DNA from: Planctomycetaceae bacterium
GTDB lineage: Bacteria; Planctomycetota; Planctomycetia; Pirellulales; UBA1268
DNA length: 9,503 bases
NCBI GenBank assembly: GCA_018694455.1
Contig: JABHNP010000386.1
Location: 1 to 9,503, forward strand
Direction: 5' to 3'
The stretch's first letter is position 1. Every line of letters begins with the position of its first letter. Positions 1 to 7,217 of the stretch are shown one piece after another. Below the pieces are notes generated by a model. The model saw only the letters and a list, made by a program, of their open reading frames with translations. It was not told where the DNA came from and searched no databases. The position numbers and the translations under genes were made by a program.

Positions 1-147
1 AACTTTGGCTGAACGCATATCTGGAGCCATTTCGACACCGGTCACTGTGACATCTTGGACTCGAGGATCACGGACTTGGGTGAGAATGGCCATGCTGACC
101 ACTCCCCGTACTGCTTCTGCTGCCTTGAGAAGTCTACGCGTACTCAC
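1..147 (-). CDS. rbfA: Ribosome-binding factor A (partial, N-terminal 49 codons)
   Basis: RbfA is a small cytoplasmic KH-like protein that binds free 30S subunits and helps mature the 5' end of 16S rRNA, notably under cold conditions. Only the first 49 codons are in the window. Translating the minus strand from GTG at 147 gives a start MSTRRLLKAAEAVRGVVSM, followed by AILTQVRDPRV, DVTVTGVEMAPDM and RSAKV. The DPR motif, the V-T-V-T strand and the 'D-x-R-x-A-K-V' stretch are typical of RbfA. The GTG start overlaps the infB stop (GTGA), so translation is probably coupled to infB. A GAGGAAG stretch lies inside the infB end but about 17 nt away, too far for an ordinary ribosome binding site. Order after infB is the usual one. 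Identity is strong; the C-terminal half is outside the window. Confidence 0.9.
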   Translation of the reverse strand, partial: MSTRRLLKAAEAVRGVVSMAILTQVRDPRVQDVTVTGVEMAPDMRSAKV

Positions 148-2852
148 GAAAGTGTTCGTGCGACTTCCTCGATTTTATAACACTCGAGAATGTCGCCCTC
201 CTTTACGTCATTAAAACCTGCAACTTTTATTCCACACTCGAGGCCGTCCCGAACCTCTTTTGCATCATCTTTTTCACGTCGTAATGTATCAATTGGGTAA
301 TCACCAAGAACCCTACTATCACGAATAATTCGTAACCGGCCGTTTCGAGAGATGATGCCTCCCACTACTCGACAACCAGCAATAACCCCAATTCGACTGA
401 TCGAAAATGTTCGCTGAACCATGGCCCGGCCAAGTTCCACTTCCTGCTTCTCTGGAGCAAGCATTCCTTCGAGTGCATTTTTCAGATCATCTGTTACCTG
501 ATAGATAATGTCGTAGCGACGCACCTGAACACCACGATCATTTGCAAGTGATCTCGCCCGGTCATCCGGAACGACATTAAACCCGATAACTACAGCATCG
601 GATGCATCTGCAAGCTGAATATCCGCTTCGCTAATCCCTCCAACCGATGCCTGAAGAATACGGATCCGTACCTCTGGATGCTCCAGCTTCTCCAATTCCT
701 TCATAATTGCTTCGATCGAACCACGAACGTCAGCTCTGATGATCAAATTCAGTGTTGGTGTCTTCTGGGTACCAAGACGCTCAGTCAGGTTTTCAAATGT
801 GACATGAACAGGCGAAGAAAGAAGATTCGTCTGCCTACGAATATCTGTTCTCTTCGAGGCAACCTCTCGAGCAAGAGCAATCGCATCAACAACCTGAAAG
901 CGTTCACCCGCACCCGGTGGAATATCGAACCCAGCAACCATGACCGCTCGCGATGGGCCTGCCTGTTTTACTCGTCGATTCTTCAAAGTATCCTGCATCG
1001 ACTTGACAGTGCCTGTTGCCTCACCACAAACAACCGCATCTCCAACTTGAAGCGTGCCTTTCTGAACAAGCAGGCAGGCGATGACGCCCTGTCCTTCGTG
1101 TACAGAGGCGTCCAGACAAACACCGGCAGCAGATCGATCTGGATTTGCCCGAACGTCATGCAACTCAGCAATAGTCAAAAGGGTGTCAAGTAGATTATCA
1201 ACACCCTCTCCTGTTGTAGCACTTGTTTTGACAACTTCAGTATCACCACCCCATTCTGTCGGCAACAATTCATTTGCAGCTAACTGCTGGAAAACTTTAT
1301 CAATATCTGCACCCGGAAGATCAATTTTATTGATCGCAACGACGATCGGCACACTAGCTGCGCGAACGTGACTGATTGCTTCCTCTGTTTGTGGCATAAT
1401 GCCATCGTCCGCTGCAACAACAAGCACAGCACAGTCGGTTACATTTGCTCCCCGAGCTCGCATTTGTGTGAATGCCTCGTGACCGGGTGTATCGACAAAT
1501 GAAATTGGCCGACCACTATGATCGATGGTATAGGCACGCATGTGCTGGGTGATACCACCACTCTCTCTCGCAGCTACATCACTGCCAAGAATCTTATCCA
1601 GCAAGGATGTCTTACCGTGATCTACATGTCCAAGAAAAGTAATAACTGGTGCTCTAGCCTGTTGCAGTTCGGGGTCTTCATCAACAGCATCGAAGCCAGC
1701 AAGCAATTCTTTTTCAAGATCTTCTGCCGTTTTAATATCGAGCTGAACTCCTAGGTCAGCAGCGATTAACTCGACGGTATCTTTATCAAGTGTCGTGCTC
1801 ATGTTTGGTATCACATCGAGACCAAAGCTGAGAAGTTTTCGTAAGACCTCACTGGCAGCAAGCCCAATTGCCTCAGAGAACGCACGGACTGTGCAGGGGA
1901 CCTGCACTGAGGCGTTTGTTTTTCTTGGAGCTGCAGTGGAGACAGCAGGGCCGCGTCTTTGACGAGGACGGCGACGCCTCATTGACCGGTCATCATCGTC
2001 TCCACGGCCGCGTCGATCGGGTCGCTTACGATGCAACTGTCGCATCTCACGGCCACCAAGAAGATCTTCTCGCTGACCTCCTCCTTTGCCAGACTTCCGC
2101 TGTCGGCCAGCGGCACCTGACGGTGGAACCGGTGGAGCCAGGCCACCACCCGCCATCCCGTCACGTAATAAGCCACCACGCTGACCACCACGCTGGCCTC
2201 CACGTTGGCCAGTGCCCTGATCTTGCTGCCGCCCCTCGTGCTTCCGCATATGCTCTGCAAGAGGCTTCGTGCCGCCCGCTTTTGCGCTTCGAATAGCATC
2301 AAGTGGGAGCTTTACATCAGGTTTTTGCGCAACTGGTTCGTCGGACACTCTCGCCACAGGCTTCCGGCCAGCTGCTGGCATTGGCGGCAATTTAAATGTA
2401 GGCCTTGGCGCTGGCTTATTCCCTGAACGTGGTCCCCGATTTGCTCCCGGCCGCACCTGTATCGGTGGCGTTGTTTCCTCACCTTGATCGTCTGACTCCG
2501 GGCGTTCGCTAGTGGGTCTCGCGGCCCTTCCTAGAGGGGCAGGCTTTGGAGCAGGGGTCTTTGAGCCCAATTCTTTTGGTCGACCTTGGCGGGCCGCGCC
2601 AGTCGGCGCGACATAATCTTCTCGCGTAAGCACCGCAGGAGTTTTCGGGGGTGCCGAGGCCTCGGTTGCCTTTGGCCGATCAGGCGTCTTGGTTTTCCCT
2701 GCAATAAATTCTTTAATCCGAGAAACTTCAGTGTCATCAAGGCTAGCAAGAGCAGAACCCTTATCCTGAATACCCGCGCGAGAACACAATTCGACGAGCT
2801 CTTTGCTGTCGAGTTTTAATTCTTTCGCAAGACTGTATATGCGAACCGCCAC
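144..2852 (-). CDS. infB: Translation initiation factor IF-2
   Basis: IF2 is the GTPase that brings fMet-tRNA to the 30S subunit and promotes 50S joining. The 902-aa product has an IF2_N domain at residues 1-50 (starting MAVRIYSLAKEL), a long Pro/Arg/Gly-rich linker at about 52-315, a second IF2_N-like domain at about 317-375, then the GTPase domain: G1 GHVDHGKT 408-415, G2 GGITQ 432-436, G3 DTPGH 454-458, G4 NKID 508-511, G5 SATTGEG 544-550. Beta-barrel domain II, domain III and the C-terminal fMet-binding barrel follow to residue 902. All GTPase motifs are intact, with the usual catalytic His in DTPGH. The linker has three QRGG units (216-227) and an Arg-rich tract split by four Asp (275-300). 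The start is GTG at 2852, supported by homology beginning at residue 1 and by GGAG 8 nt upstream. It is second in a nusA-infB-rbfA operon, 78 nt after nusA. Confidence 0.98.
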   Translation of the reverse strand: MAVRIYSLAKELKLDSKELVELCSRAGIQDKGSALASLDDTEVSRIKEFIAGKTKTPDRPKATEASAPPKTPAVLTREDYVAPTGAARQGRPKELGSKTPAPKPAPLGRAARPTSERPESDDQGEETTPPIQVRPGANRGPRSGNKPAPRPTFKLPPMPAAGRKPVARVSDEPVAQKPDVKLPLDAIRSAKAGGTKPLAEHMRKHEGRQQDQGTGQRGGQRGGQRGGLLRDGMAGGGLAPPVPPSGAAGRQRKSGKGGGQREDLLGGREMRQLHRKRPDRRGRGDDDDRSMRRRRPRQRRGPAVSTAAPRKTNASVQVPCTVRAFSEAIGLAASEVLRKLLSFGLDVIPNMSTTLDKDTVELIAADLGVQLDIKTAEDLEKELLAGFDAVDEDPELQQARAPVITFLGHVDHGKTSLLDKILGSDVAARESGGITQHMRAYTIDHSGRPISFVDTPGHEAFTQMRARGANVTDCAVLVVAADDGIMPQTEEAISHVRAASVPIVVAINKIDLPGADIDKVFQQLAANELLPTEWGGDTEVVKTSATTGEGVDNLLDTLLTIAELHDVRANPDRSAAGVCLDASVHEGQGVIACLLVQKGTLQVGDAVVCGEATGTVKSMQDTLKNRRVKQAGPSRAVMVAGFDIPPGAGERFQVVDAIALAREVASKRTDIRRQTNLLSSPVHVTFENLTERLGTQKTPTLNLIIRADVRGSIEAIMKELEKLEHPEVRIRILQASVGGISEADIQLADASDAVVIGFNVVPDDRARSLANDRGVQVRRYDIIYQVTDDLKNALEGMLAPEKQEVELGRAMVQRTFSISRIGVIAGCRVVGGIISRNGRLRIIRDSRVLGDYPIDTLRREKDDAKEVRDGLECGIKVAGFNDVKEGDILECYKIEEVARTLS

Positions 2853-2860
2853 GAATGTTA

Positions 2861-2864
2861 CTCC
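2861..2864 (-). promoter_or_regulatory. Ribosome binding site of infB
   Basis: On the minus strand GGAG occupies 2864-2861 with an 8-nt spacer before GTG at 2852. It supports the GTG start, which also matches where IF2_N homology begins. Confidence 0.7.
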
Positions 2865-2885
2865 GACCTTTTTTGATCCTCTGTG

Positions 2886-2909
2886 GCCAGCAAAAAAAAC
2901 TTTGCCGGC
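2886..2909 (-). other. Hairpin in the nusA-infB gap
   Basis: On the minus strand GCCGGCAAA (2909-2901) can pair with TTTGCTGGC (2894-2886), giving a 9-bp stem with one G-U pair and a 6-nt loop GTTTTT. It lies within the 78-nt gap between the nusA stop and the infB start, about 34 nt before the infB start codon. No U-run follows the stem, so it does not look like an intrinsic terminator. It could be an mRNA processing or stability element or affect infB translation. The fold is visible in sequence; the role is inference. Confidence 0.45.
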
Positions 2910-2930
2910 ACTGTAAAAATTCCTGAAACA

Positions 2931-4313
2931 TCATGAACCAGATTGCGGAGGTGATGATGCCTCACTCGGTTCCCCTGATGCAATTTCAGCATCTAAGGGT
3001 TCACCTTGTGAAGTCGCCTCTTGCTCCTGCACCTCTCCATCAGCCCCTGGAGCAATCTCAACGCTACCTTCTGCATTTGCTTCTACCGAGCCCGGCTCAA
3101 CATGCTCCTGCTCGCGCTGCTTCCGTCGTTCGTCTGCAGCCGCTTCCTCAGCGACAGTTGCTCGATTTTCAGCTTCATTCACAATCGTATCGACTGCTTC
3201 TGCCGATAACTCGCCCATCTCCATAAGATCATCAGGCTCAATAACGGAGAGGTCGTCGTACGACAGAAACCCTTCACCGACAAGTCGTTCCGCGACTGAT
3301 TCCTCGAGGCCAGTAATTGAAGAGAATCCATCCACGGCGCGTTCAATCTGTTGATCGAGTTCTTCCCGCGTCATAATTTCAATATCCCAGCCACATAACT
3401 TGCTGGCGAGGCGGACATTCTGGCCTCGTCGTCCAATTGCAAGTGACAGTTGATCCTCACGCACAAGGACAATGCCGCGACCAAGCATCTGGCAGAGAAT
3501 CACCTCGTCAACTTCGGCTGGCTGAAGAGCATTAGGAACTAGCACCTGAAGATCGTCGTTCCAACGAACAATATCGATCCGCTCACCACCAAGTTCTTCA
3601 ACAATATTCTTGATCCGGTTGCCTCGGACGCCAACGCAAGCCCCGACGCAGTCCACCCGATTATCAGAACTTATTACTGCGACCTTACTGCGGTACCCAG
3701 GCTCTCGAGAAATGGCACGGATTTCAATAACGCCATCAATAATTTCCGGGATTTCTTGTTCGAAAAGTCTTTGTACCAACTGTGGCCGAATCCGCGACAG
3801 AATTATTTTGACACGACTACCTGATTTTCGAACTTCGAAAATCGTAGCTCGCACCCGCTCATTCACGTGAAAACTTTCACCAGGGATCTGTTCACTTCGA
3901 GGCAATATCGCCTCGGTCGCCCCGAGAGATACGGTGGCAACGCCACCGTCAAAACGCGTCACAAGCCCAGAGACCATCTGGCCAACTTGTTCTTCATACT
4001 CATCATGAATTGAATCCCGCTCAGCTTCGCGGATTTTCTGAATAATCACTTGCTTGGCTGTCTGTGCACCGATTCGTCCAGTGATCTCTTCTGGGTCAAT
4101 ATTTGTGCCATCGCACGTTCCAGCGATAGCACCCGATTCCCGATCAATTTGTATGATGACTTCAGCATCTTCGCCATAATGGCGTACTAATGCGGTGACC
4201 AACGCAGATTCAATCGCCTGAAAAACGATCTCCTTGTCGATGTTTTTATCGCGATGAATTGCGTCGACTATTCGGAGAATTTCTTCTGGCTTCATGCGTG
4301 TCTCGGAACTCAC
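2931..4313 (-). CDS. nusA: Transcription termination/antitermination factor NusA
   Basis: NusA binds RNA polymerase and nascent RNA, modulating pausing, termination and antitermination. The 460-aa product shows the N-terminal RNAP-binding domain (about residues 7-110, starting MKPEEILRIVDAIHRDKNID), an S1 domain (about 111-190), KH1 (about 195-255, with the loop GVRGNRIKNI at 228-237) and KH2 (about 278-320, with LAIGRRGQNVRLA at 291-303). A helix-hairpin-helix-like C-terminal region follows (about 330-380, 'ITGLEESVAERLVGEGF'), then an acidic Glu/Ala/Gly/Ser tail (385-460). Two starts are possible: GTG at 4313 (GGATCGGG-like stretch upstream) and ATG at 4295 (GAG about 8 nt upstream). Family homology begins at the ATG, so the protein may be 454 aa. 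It is the first gene of the nusA-infB-rbfA operon. RimP, a frequent upstream partner, is absent; a FabF-like gene precedes it instead. Confidence 0.97.
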   Translation of the reverse strand: MSSETRMKPEEILRIVDAIHRDKNIDKEIVFQAIESALVTALVRHYGEDAEVIIQIDRESGAIAGTCDGTNIDPEEITGRIGAQTAKQVIIQKIREAERDSIHDEYEEQVGQMVSGLVTRFDGGVATVSLGATEAILPRSEQIPGESFHVNERVRATIFEVRKSGSRVKIILSRIRPQLVQRLFEQEIPEIIDGVIEIRAISREPGYRSKVAVISSDNRVDCVGACVGVRGNRIKNIVEELGGERIDIVRWNDDLQVLVPNALQPAEVDEVILCQMLGRGIVLVREDQLSLAIGRRGQNVRLASKLCGWDIEIMTREELDQQIERAVDGFSSITGLEESVAERLVGEGFLSYDDLSVIEPDDLMEMGELSAEAVDTIVNEAENRATVAEEAAADERRKQREQEHVEPGSVEANAEGSVEIAPGADGEVQEQEATSQGEPLDAEIASGEPSEASSPPQSGS

Positions 4314-4548
4314 TAACCCGATCCAGATATATCAACAACCGCCATCTTTACTTCCAAGTGCAGTGATCGGGGGGCCAGCACCTGTAAGTCGTGCCGGAAA
4401 AGTCGACGCTCCACGAAACCGTGGCCGTCCAAAAGCACCCGGTGAAGGCGATCTCAGCGTTTCCTCAAACCAGCACGCAACAAACCAATTTGAAGGTCCT
4501 ACAAGGCACCTTCCTAGCCTCAGAAGGTAAGATAGGCATAGGAAACTG
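4314..4548 (-). other. 235-nt leader upstream of nusA
   Basis: This is the longest non-coding stretch in the window, between the KS-like gene and nusA. It contains no tRNA and no rimP. On the minus strand I see ACCTTC at 4528-4523, GAAGGT at 4513-4508 and ACCTTC at 4497-4492, so the middle element could pair with either flank (loops of 9 and 10 nt). A small perfect hairpin CCACG-loop-CGTGG lies at 4424-4411. An open frame of 87 codons crosses the region on the minus strand but looks spurious. The stretch probably acts as the operon's promoter and untranslated leader; this is inference. Confidence 0.4.
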
Positions 4549-4552
4549 TCAA
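4524..4552 (-). promoter_or_regulatory. Candidate sigma70-type promoter for nusA-infB-rbfA
   Basis: On the minus strand a perfect -35 hexamer TTGACA lies at 4552-4547, followed by a 17-nt spacer and TACCTT at 4529-4524, which matches only three of six positions of the -10 consensus. The -35 box contains the TGA stop of the upstream KS-like gene. If real, transcription would start near 4517 and leave a leader of about 200 nt before nusA. The good -35 and ideal spacing are seen; the weak -10 keeps confidence low. Confidence 0.35.
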
Positions 4553-5898
4553 GAAGCAGCCCCAATAGCCCCTTCTGGGCACCGCCCGAAAACAAGCGAA
4601 CCGGCTTGACCCTGCGGAGTTACTGCGAAGCTCAGAAAGCTATCACCAGCAGAATCTCCTCTGATTGCTGCACGAATCGGGCACTCGGAATCCTGTGTTT
4701 CATAATTTTTAAGCAGAAAAAGCTCGTTTTCCTGAAGTGCCAGGAGGCTTGCAATGCATTCAACAAGTCCGCTACCAGCTCCTAGATGGCCAAAATTACT
4801 TTTTGCTGAGACGAGAGGCAGTTGGTCCATCGTTTCACCGAGTGATTCTCGTAGTCCGCCATATTCTTCCTTATCACCCTCAGTTGTGCTTAACCCCTGT
4901 GCGTGAACATGTCCGAGAGCATCCGGACTGATACCTGCTGATGCTAGCGCTCGGGAAGTCACTGATCGCACAACAGATTTGCGTTGACCGACTGCCATCC
5001 CTGCAACATGTGACGCCGCTGCATGCCCAAGAATTTCACCATAGATTCGTGCATTCCTATTCTGAGCGTGCTGAAGCTCTTCCAAGACGAGCACAGCTGC
5101 GCCTTCGCCCAGCACCATTCCCTTTCGATCACGATCAAATGGACGACTCCAAGTCTCTGGCGAATCATCACCCAAAGCCACCTGCTCATTCAAGATTGCA
5201 TGAACCATCTTCATCGGGTGAATACGAGTGCCTGTCGCTCCCACCAGCATGACATCAGCAGCTCCGCGTTTGATAGTAATAGCTGCCTCTCCGGCAGCTA
5301 TATGACCACTCGCCTCTCGCACTGTAAGGGAATTACTTGGACCACGAAGGTCATTGAAAATAGCAATATGACTTGCTGGCATATTCGGCAGATACTTCAA
5401 CAACCAAAGAGGTGTCATCGAAGGAAGCCCCTCGGCACCCCATCTGTTGAAATCAAACTGCCCATCGCTTCCACGACAACGCTCAACTGCTGCCGTAAAA
5501 TCTTCTGGCATCGTTAGCATATAGTCAGAGCCAAATACACACCCAAATCGCTCTGGGGTCACAGTTGGTGACGATCCAGTCACAAGACCACTGTCGGAAA
5601 GGGCTCGCTGTGCAGCCGCAACTGCCATCTGCGTCTCCCGACACATTACCTTCAATCCCTTTCGAATTGACTTCTTCCGACTCGCATCGAGTTCTCCAAA
5701 CTCGCTGATATGCCCCGTAAAAGAATTTGCTTCTGCGGCGTAACGCAACGGTAAGCCATCAACAGGAAAAGCAGACAGGGGCCCAACAGCCGAACGCCCC
5801 TCGATCAACCCTGCCCAGAGATCTTCAACCGTAAGACCAAACGGTGAGATGGCGGCTACACCAGTCACGACAACCCGGCGATGATTCGTTGCATTCAT
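4549..5898 (-). CDS. FabF-like ketosynthase homologue lacking the catalytic Cys
   Basis: The 449-aa product is a full-length thiolase-fold beta-ketoacyl synthase (N-terminus RRVVVTGVAAISPFG; SRPFDRDRKGMVLGEGA at 251-267), but its active site is altered. Aligned by eye to the FabF in this window, the nucleophilic Cys is Glu195 (context LTVREASGHIAAGEA) and the first catalytic His is Gln334 (VHAQGLSTTEGD). Lys366 and the second His371 (AKSNFGHLGAGSG) are kept. The Phe gatekeeper loop (SFGFGG in FabF) is replaced by SFAVTPQG at 423-430. It cannot form the acyl-Cys intermediate, so it should not condense by itself. Analogy with KS-beta/chain length factors, whose Cys is replaced (often by Gln), suggests a partner subunit to a KS such as FabF; a malonyl-ACP decarboxylase role is less likely without the first His. 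The start is ATG at 5898; an in-frame TTG at 5925 would add nine residues without support. No clear ribosome binding site was seen. The gene follows the secretin-like gene by 73 nt. Confidence 0.85.
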   Translation of the reverse strand: MNATNHRRVVVTGVAAISPFGLTVEDLWAGLIEGRSAVGPLSAFPVDGLPLRYAAEANSFTGHISEFGELDASRKKSIRKGLKVMCRETQMAVAAAQRALSDSGLVTGSSPTVTPERFGCVFGSDYMLTMPEDFTAAVERCRGSDGQFDFNRWGAEGLPSMTPLWLLKYLPNMPASHIAIFNDLRGPSNSLTVREASGHIAAGEAAITIKRGAADVMLVGATGTRIHPMKMVHAILNEQVALGDDSPETWSRPFDRDRKGMVLGEGAAVLVLEELQHAQNRNARIYGEILGHAAASHVAGMAVGQRKSVVRSVTSRALASAGISPDALGHVHAQGLSTTEGDKEEYGGLRESLGETMDQLPLVSAKSNFGHLGAGSGLVECIASLLALQENELFLLKNYETQDSECPIRAAIRGDSAGDSFLSFAVTPQGQAGSLVFGRCPEGAIGAAS

Positions 5899-5943
5899 AA
5901 AAGAAACCAGAGTCCATGTTCTCAAAAGGCTAATACAAATAGT

Positions 5944-5969
5944 AACAGGTCGACTTTTAACAGGTCGAC
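5944..5969. repeat. 11-bp direct repeat with 15-bp period upstream of the KS-like gene
   Basis: On the plus strand AACAGGTCGAC occurs at 5944-5954 and again at 5959-5969, separated by TTTT. GTCGAC is itself palindromic, so GGTCGAC and GTCGACC can also pair in a 7-bp stem with a 9-nt loop. The pair sits in the 73-nt gap between the stop of the secretin-like gene and the start of the KS-like gene, about 46 nt upstream of the latter. No U-run follows on the minus strand. An operator for a dimeric regulator or an mRNA hairpin are both possible; the repeat is certain, the function is not known. Confidence 0.6.
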
Positions 5970-5971
5970 CA

Positions 5972-7081
5972 TTAGTCAGAGTGCTGATGTCGCCGAGAAA
6001 GGCTACAATACGAGAGTGATTCCATCCATCCTAGATCTGACGGAGGCATAGCGGATTGCTGTGGCACCTTGTTACGAAGACGTGGTTCAATCACAACAAT
6101 TGCGTCACTTCGTTTAATTTCAGTAAAAAGCCCTGCTGACGCCGCCTTATTTTGACCGGGTACTGGCCAAGGCACTAAGCCCAAGCCAATAACAAGGGTT
6201 CGAGATACTGGCCAACGGAATCGCTCACCAATCCGAACTGCCGAAATCTGCGGGACTTCTAGTTTCACATCAGGGCGATTGCCAACAGGTACAGCTACTG
6301 AGACAGATGCCATACGTTCAATCTGATCAATCCGACAACGAAGAACCATATCAACAAGTTCACCATCAAGAGAGACAAGCGGCTGAACGTCAACGCTTAA
6401 GCCCTCTCGACACGTGGCTGACAATGGTTGCCATCCATTTGGAAGTGACGAATTGATGGTGATGTCTTGTATGTAAGACCGTTCACGAACTCCGGATAAC
6501 GTTGCGGGCACACCGTTCGCTGCAAACACTGGCCCGACTGGTAATTCTTCAACATCATTTCGAGCCAAAAGTCGGCTGATTAACTCCGCTGAATTCTCAC
6601 GGGGCACAACCCACGCCTGAACACCTGCTGTAGCAGTCGGCATTGCCGTCATTGTCTCCGATGCCTGCTGACGCCACCGCACCGAACCGATCCCAATGAC
6701 ACGTATTTGAAAACGATGTGGCAATGCAACGTCTGCAGTAAATCGCTCAACAACCTCAGCAACTTTGGTCTGCATATCGGGGGTGTGGTAGCACGAAAGC
6801 TTTGCCCCAGAAGCCGACAGAGACGCCGCGTGCTTCCCGTGCCACTTTTCATACCCAGTCTGCTGGAGAATCCAGTGCACGACATGTTCTTCGCTCCCGA
6901 CTCCAGCCACCTTTACAAAAGGCGATATATCGTAGGTCTTCCATACCTGGCCGGCAGTTGATGGAATCTGACAGTACACATGAAGCGGGGCCCATATTGA
7001 CAGAGAAACCCATACAACACACACCACGACTACACGTCGATGCGATTTCCCCAAGCTGTAAGGTGCTCCATAAATCTGCAT
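5972..7081 (-). CDS. Putative exported secretin-like protein
   Basis: I do not recognise a named family member. Counting from ATG at 7081 the product is 369 aa. Residues 1-37 look like a signal peptide: a basic stretch (GKSHRR, 11-16), a hydrophobic core (VVVVCVVWVSLSIW, 17-30) and possible cleavage near VYC-Q (35-38). The lipobox is not canonical. Residues 48-120 (TYDISPFV onward) resemble the small alpha/beta N-domains seen in secretin-related proteins. Residues 225-335 resemble a secretin-type beta domain: EGLSVDVQPLVSLDGELVDM, then RIGERFRWPVSRTLVIGLGL and the closing AIVVIEPRL. The resemblance is by pattern only; a periplasmic or envelope protein is the safest reading. A TTG at 7240 would extend the frame by 53 residues and overlap fabF, but it lacks support and would bury the signal peptide. 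The gene lies 136 nt after fabF and 73 nt before the KS-like gene, so it probably sits in the same transcription unit. Confidence 0.6.
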   Translation of the reverse strand: MQIYGAPYSLGKSHRRVVVVCVVWVSLSIWAPLHVYCQIPSTAGQVWKTYDISPFVKVAGVGSEEHVVHWILQQTGYEKWHGKHAASLSASGAKLSCYHTPDMQTKVAEVVERFTADVALPHRFQIRVIGIGSVRWRQQASETMTAMPTATAGVQAWVVPRENSAELISRLLARNDVEELPVGPVFAANGVPATLSGVRERSYIQDITINSSLPNGWQPLSATCREGLSVDVQPLVSLDGELVDMVLRCRIDQIERMASVSVAVPVGNRPDVKLEVPQISAVRIGERFRWPVSRTLVIGLGLVPWPVPGQNKAASAGLFTEIKRSDAIVVIEPRLRNKVPQQSAMPPSDLGWMESLSYCSLSRRHQHSD

Positions 7082-7186
7082 AGAACCAACCTGCCGGCTT
7101 TGAGGCACAGAACTCTTTCCTGATCGCTGTCGGGAGTTTATTCCCCACAGAACAGACTCAACAAACTGTGCCCTCAAGTTCACAAT

Positions 7187-7200
7187 TACACAGTACACAG
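7187..7200. repeat. Tandem 7-bp repeat downstream of fabF
   Basis: TACACAG occurs twice back to back on the plus strand, in the 136-nt gap (7082-7217) between fabF and the secretin-like gene. The rest of the gap shows no terminator and no convincing promoter; a loose TTGAGT with TAAACT 15 nt further on is below what I would call. The repeat may be chance. Confidence 0.3.
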
Positions 7201-7217
7201 AAGAAGCAAACCGAGGT

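Noticed and set aside
1868..2296. 142-codon plus-strand open frame opposite the infB linker
   Set aside because: It is a shadow of the repetitive Arg/Gly-rich linker codons of infB, whose protein is unmistakable.
2143..2400. Internal in-frame infB start giving a shorter IF2 isoform, as known in E. coli
   Set aside because: Several internal Met codons exist in the linker, but none has a clear ribosome binding site that I can support.
4332..4595. 87-codon minus-strand open frame across the nusA leader
   Set aside because: It overlaps the end of the KS-like gene in another frame, has no recognisable domain and no good ribosome binding site; most likely chance.
4549..5898. KS-like gene as a pseudogene of fabF
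   Set aside because: The frame is intact over 449 codons, with conserved core motifs and specific substitutions confined to catalytic positions, which fits selection for a changed role better than decay.
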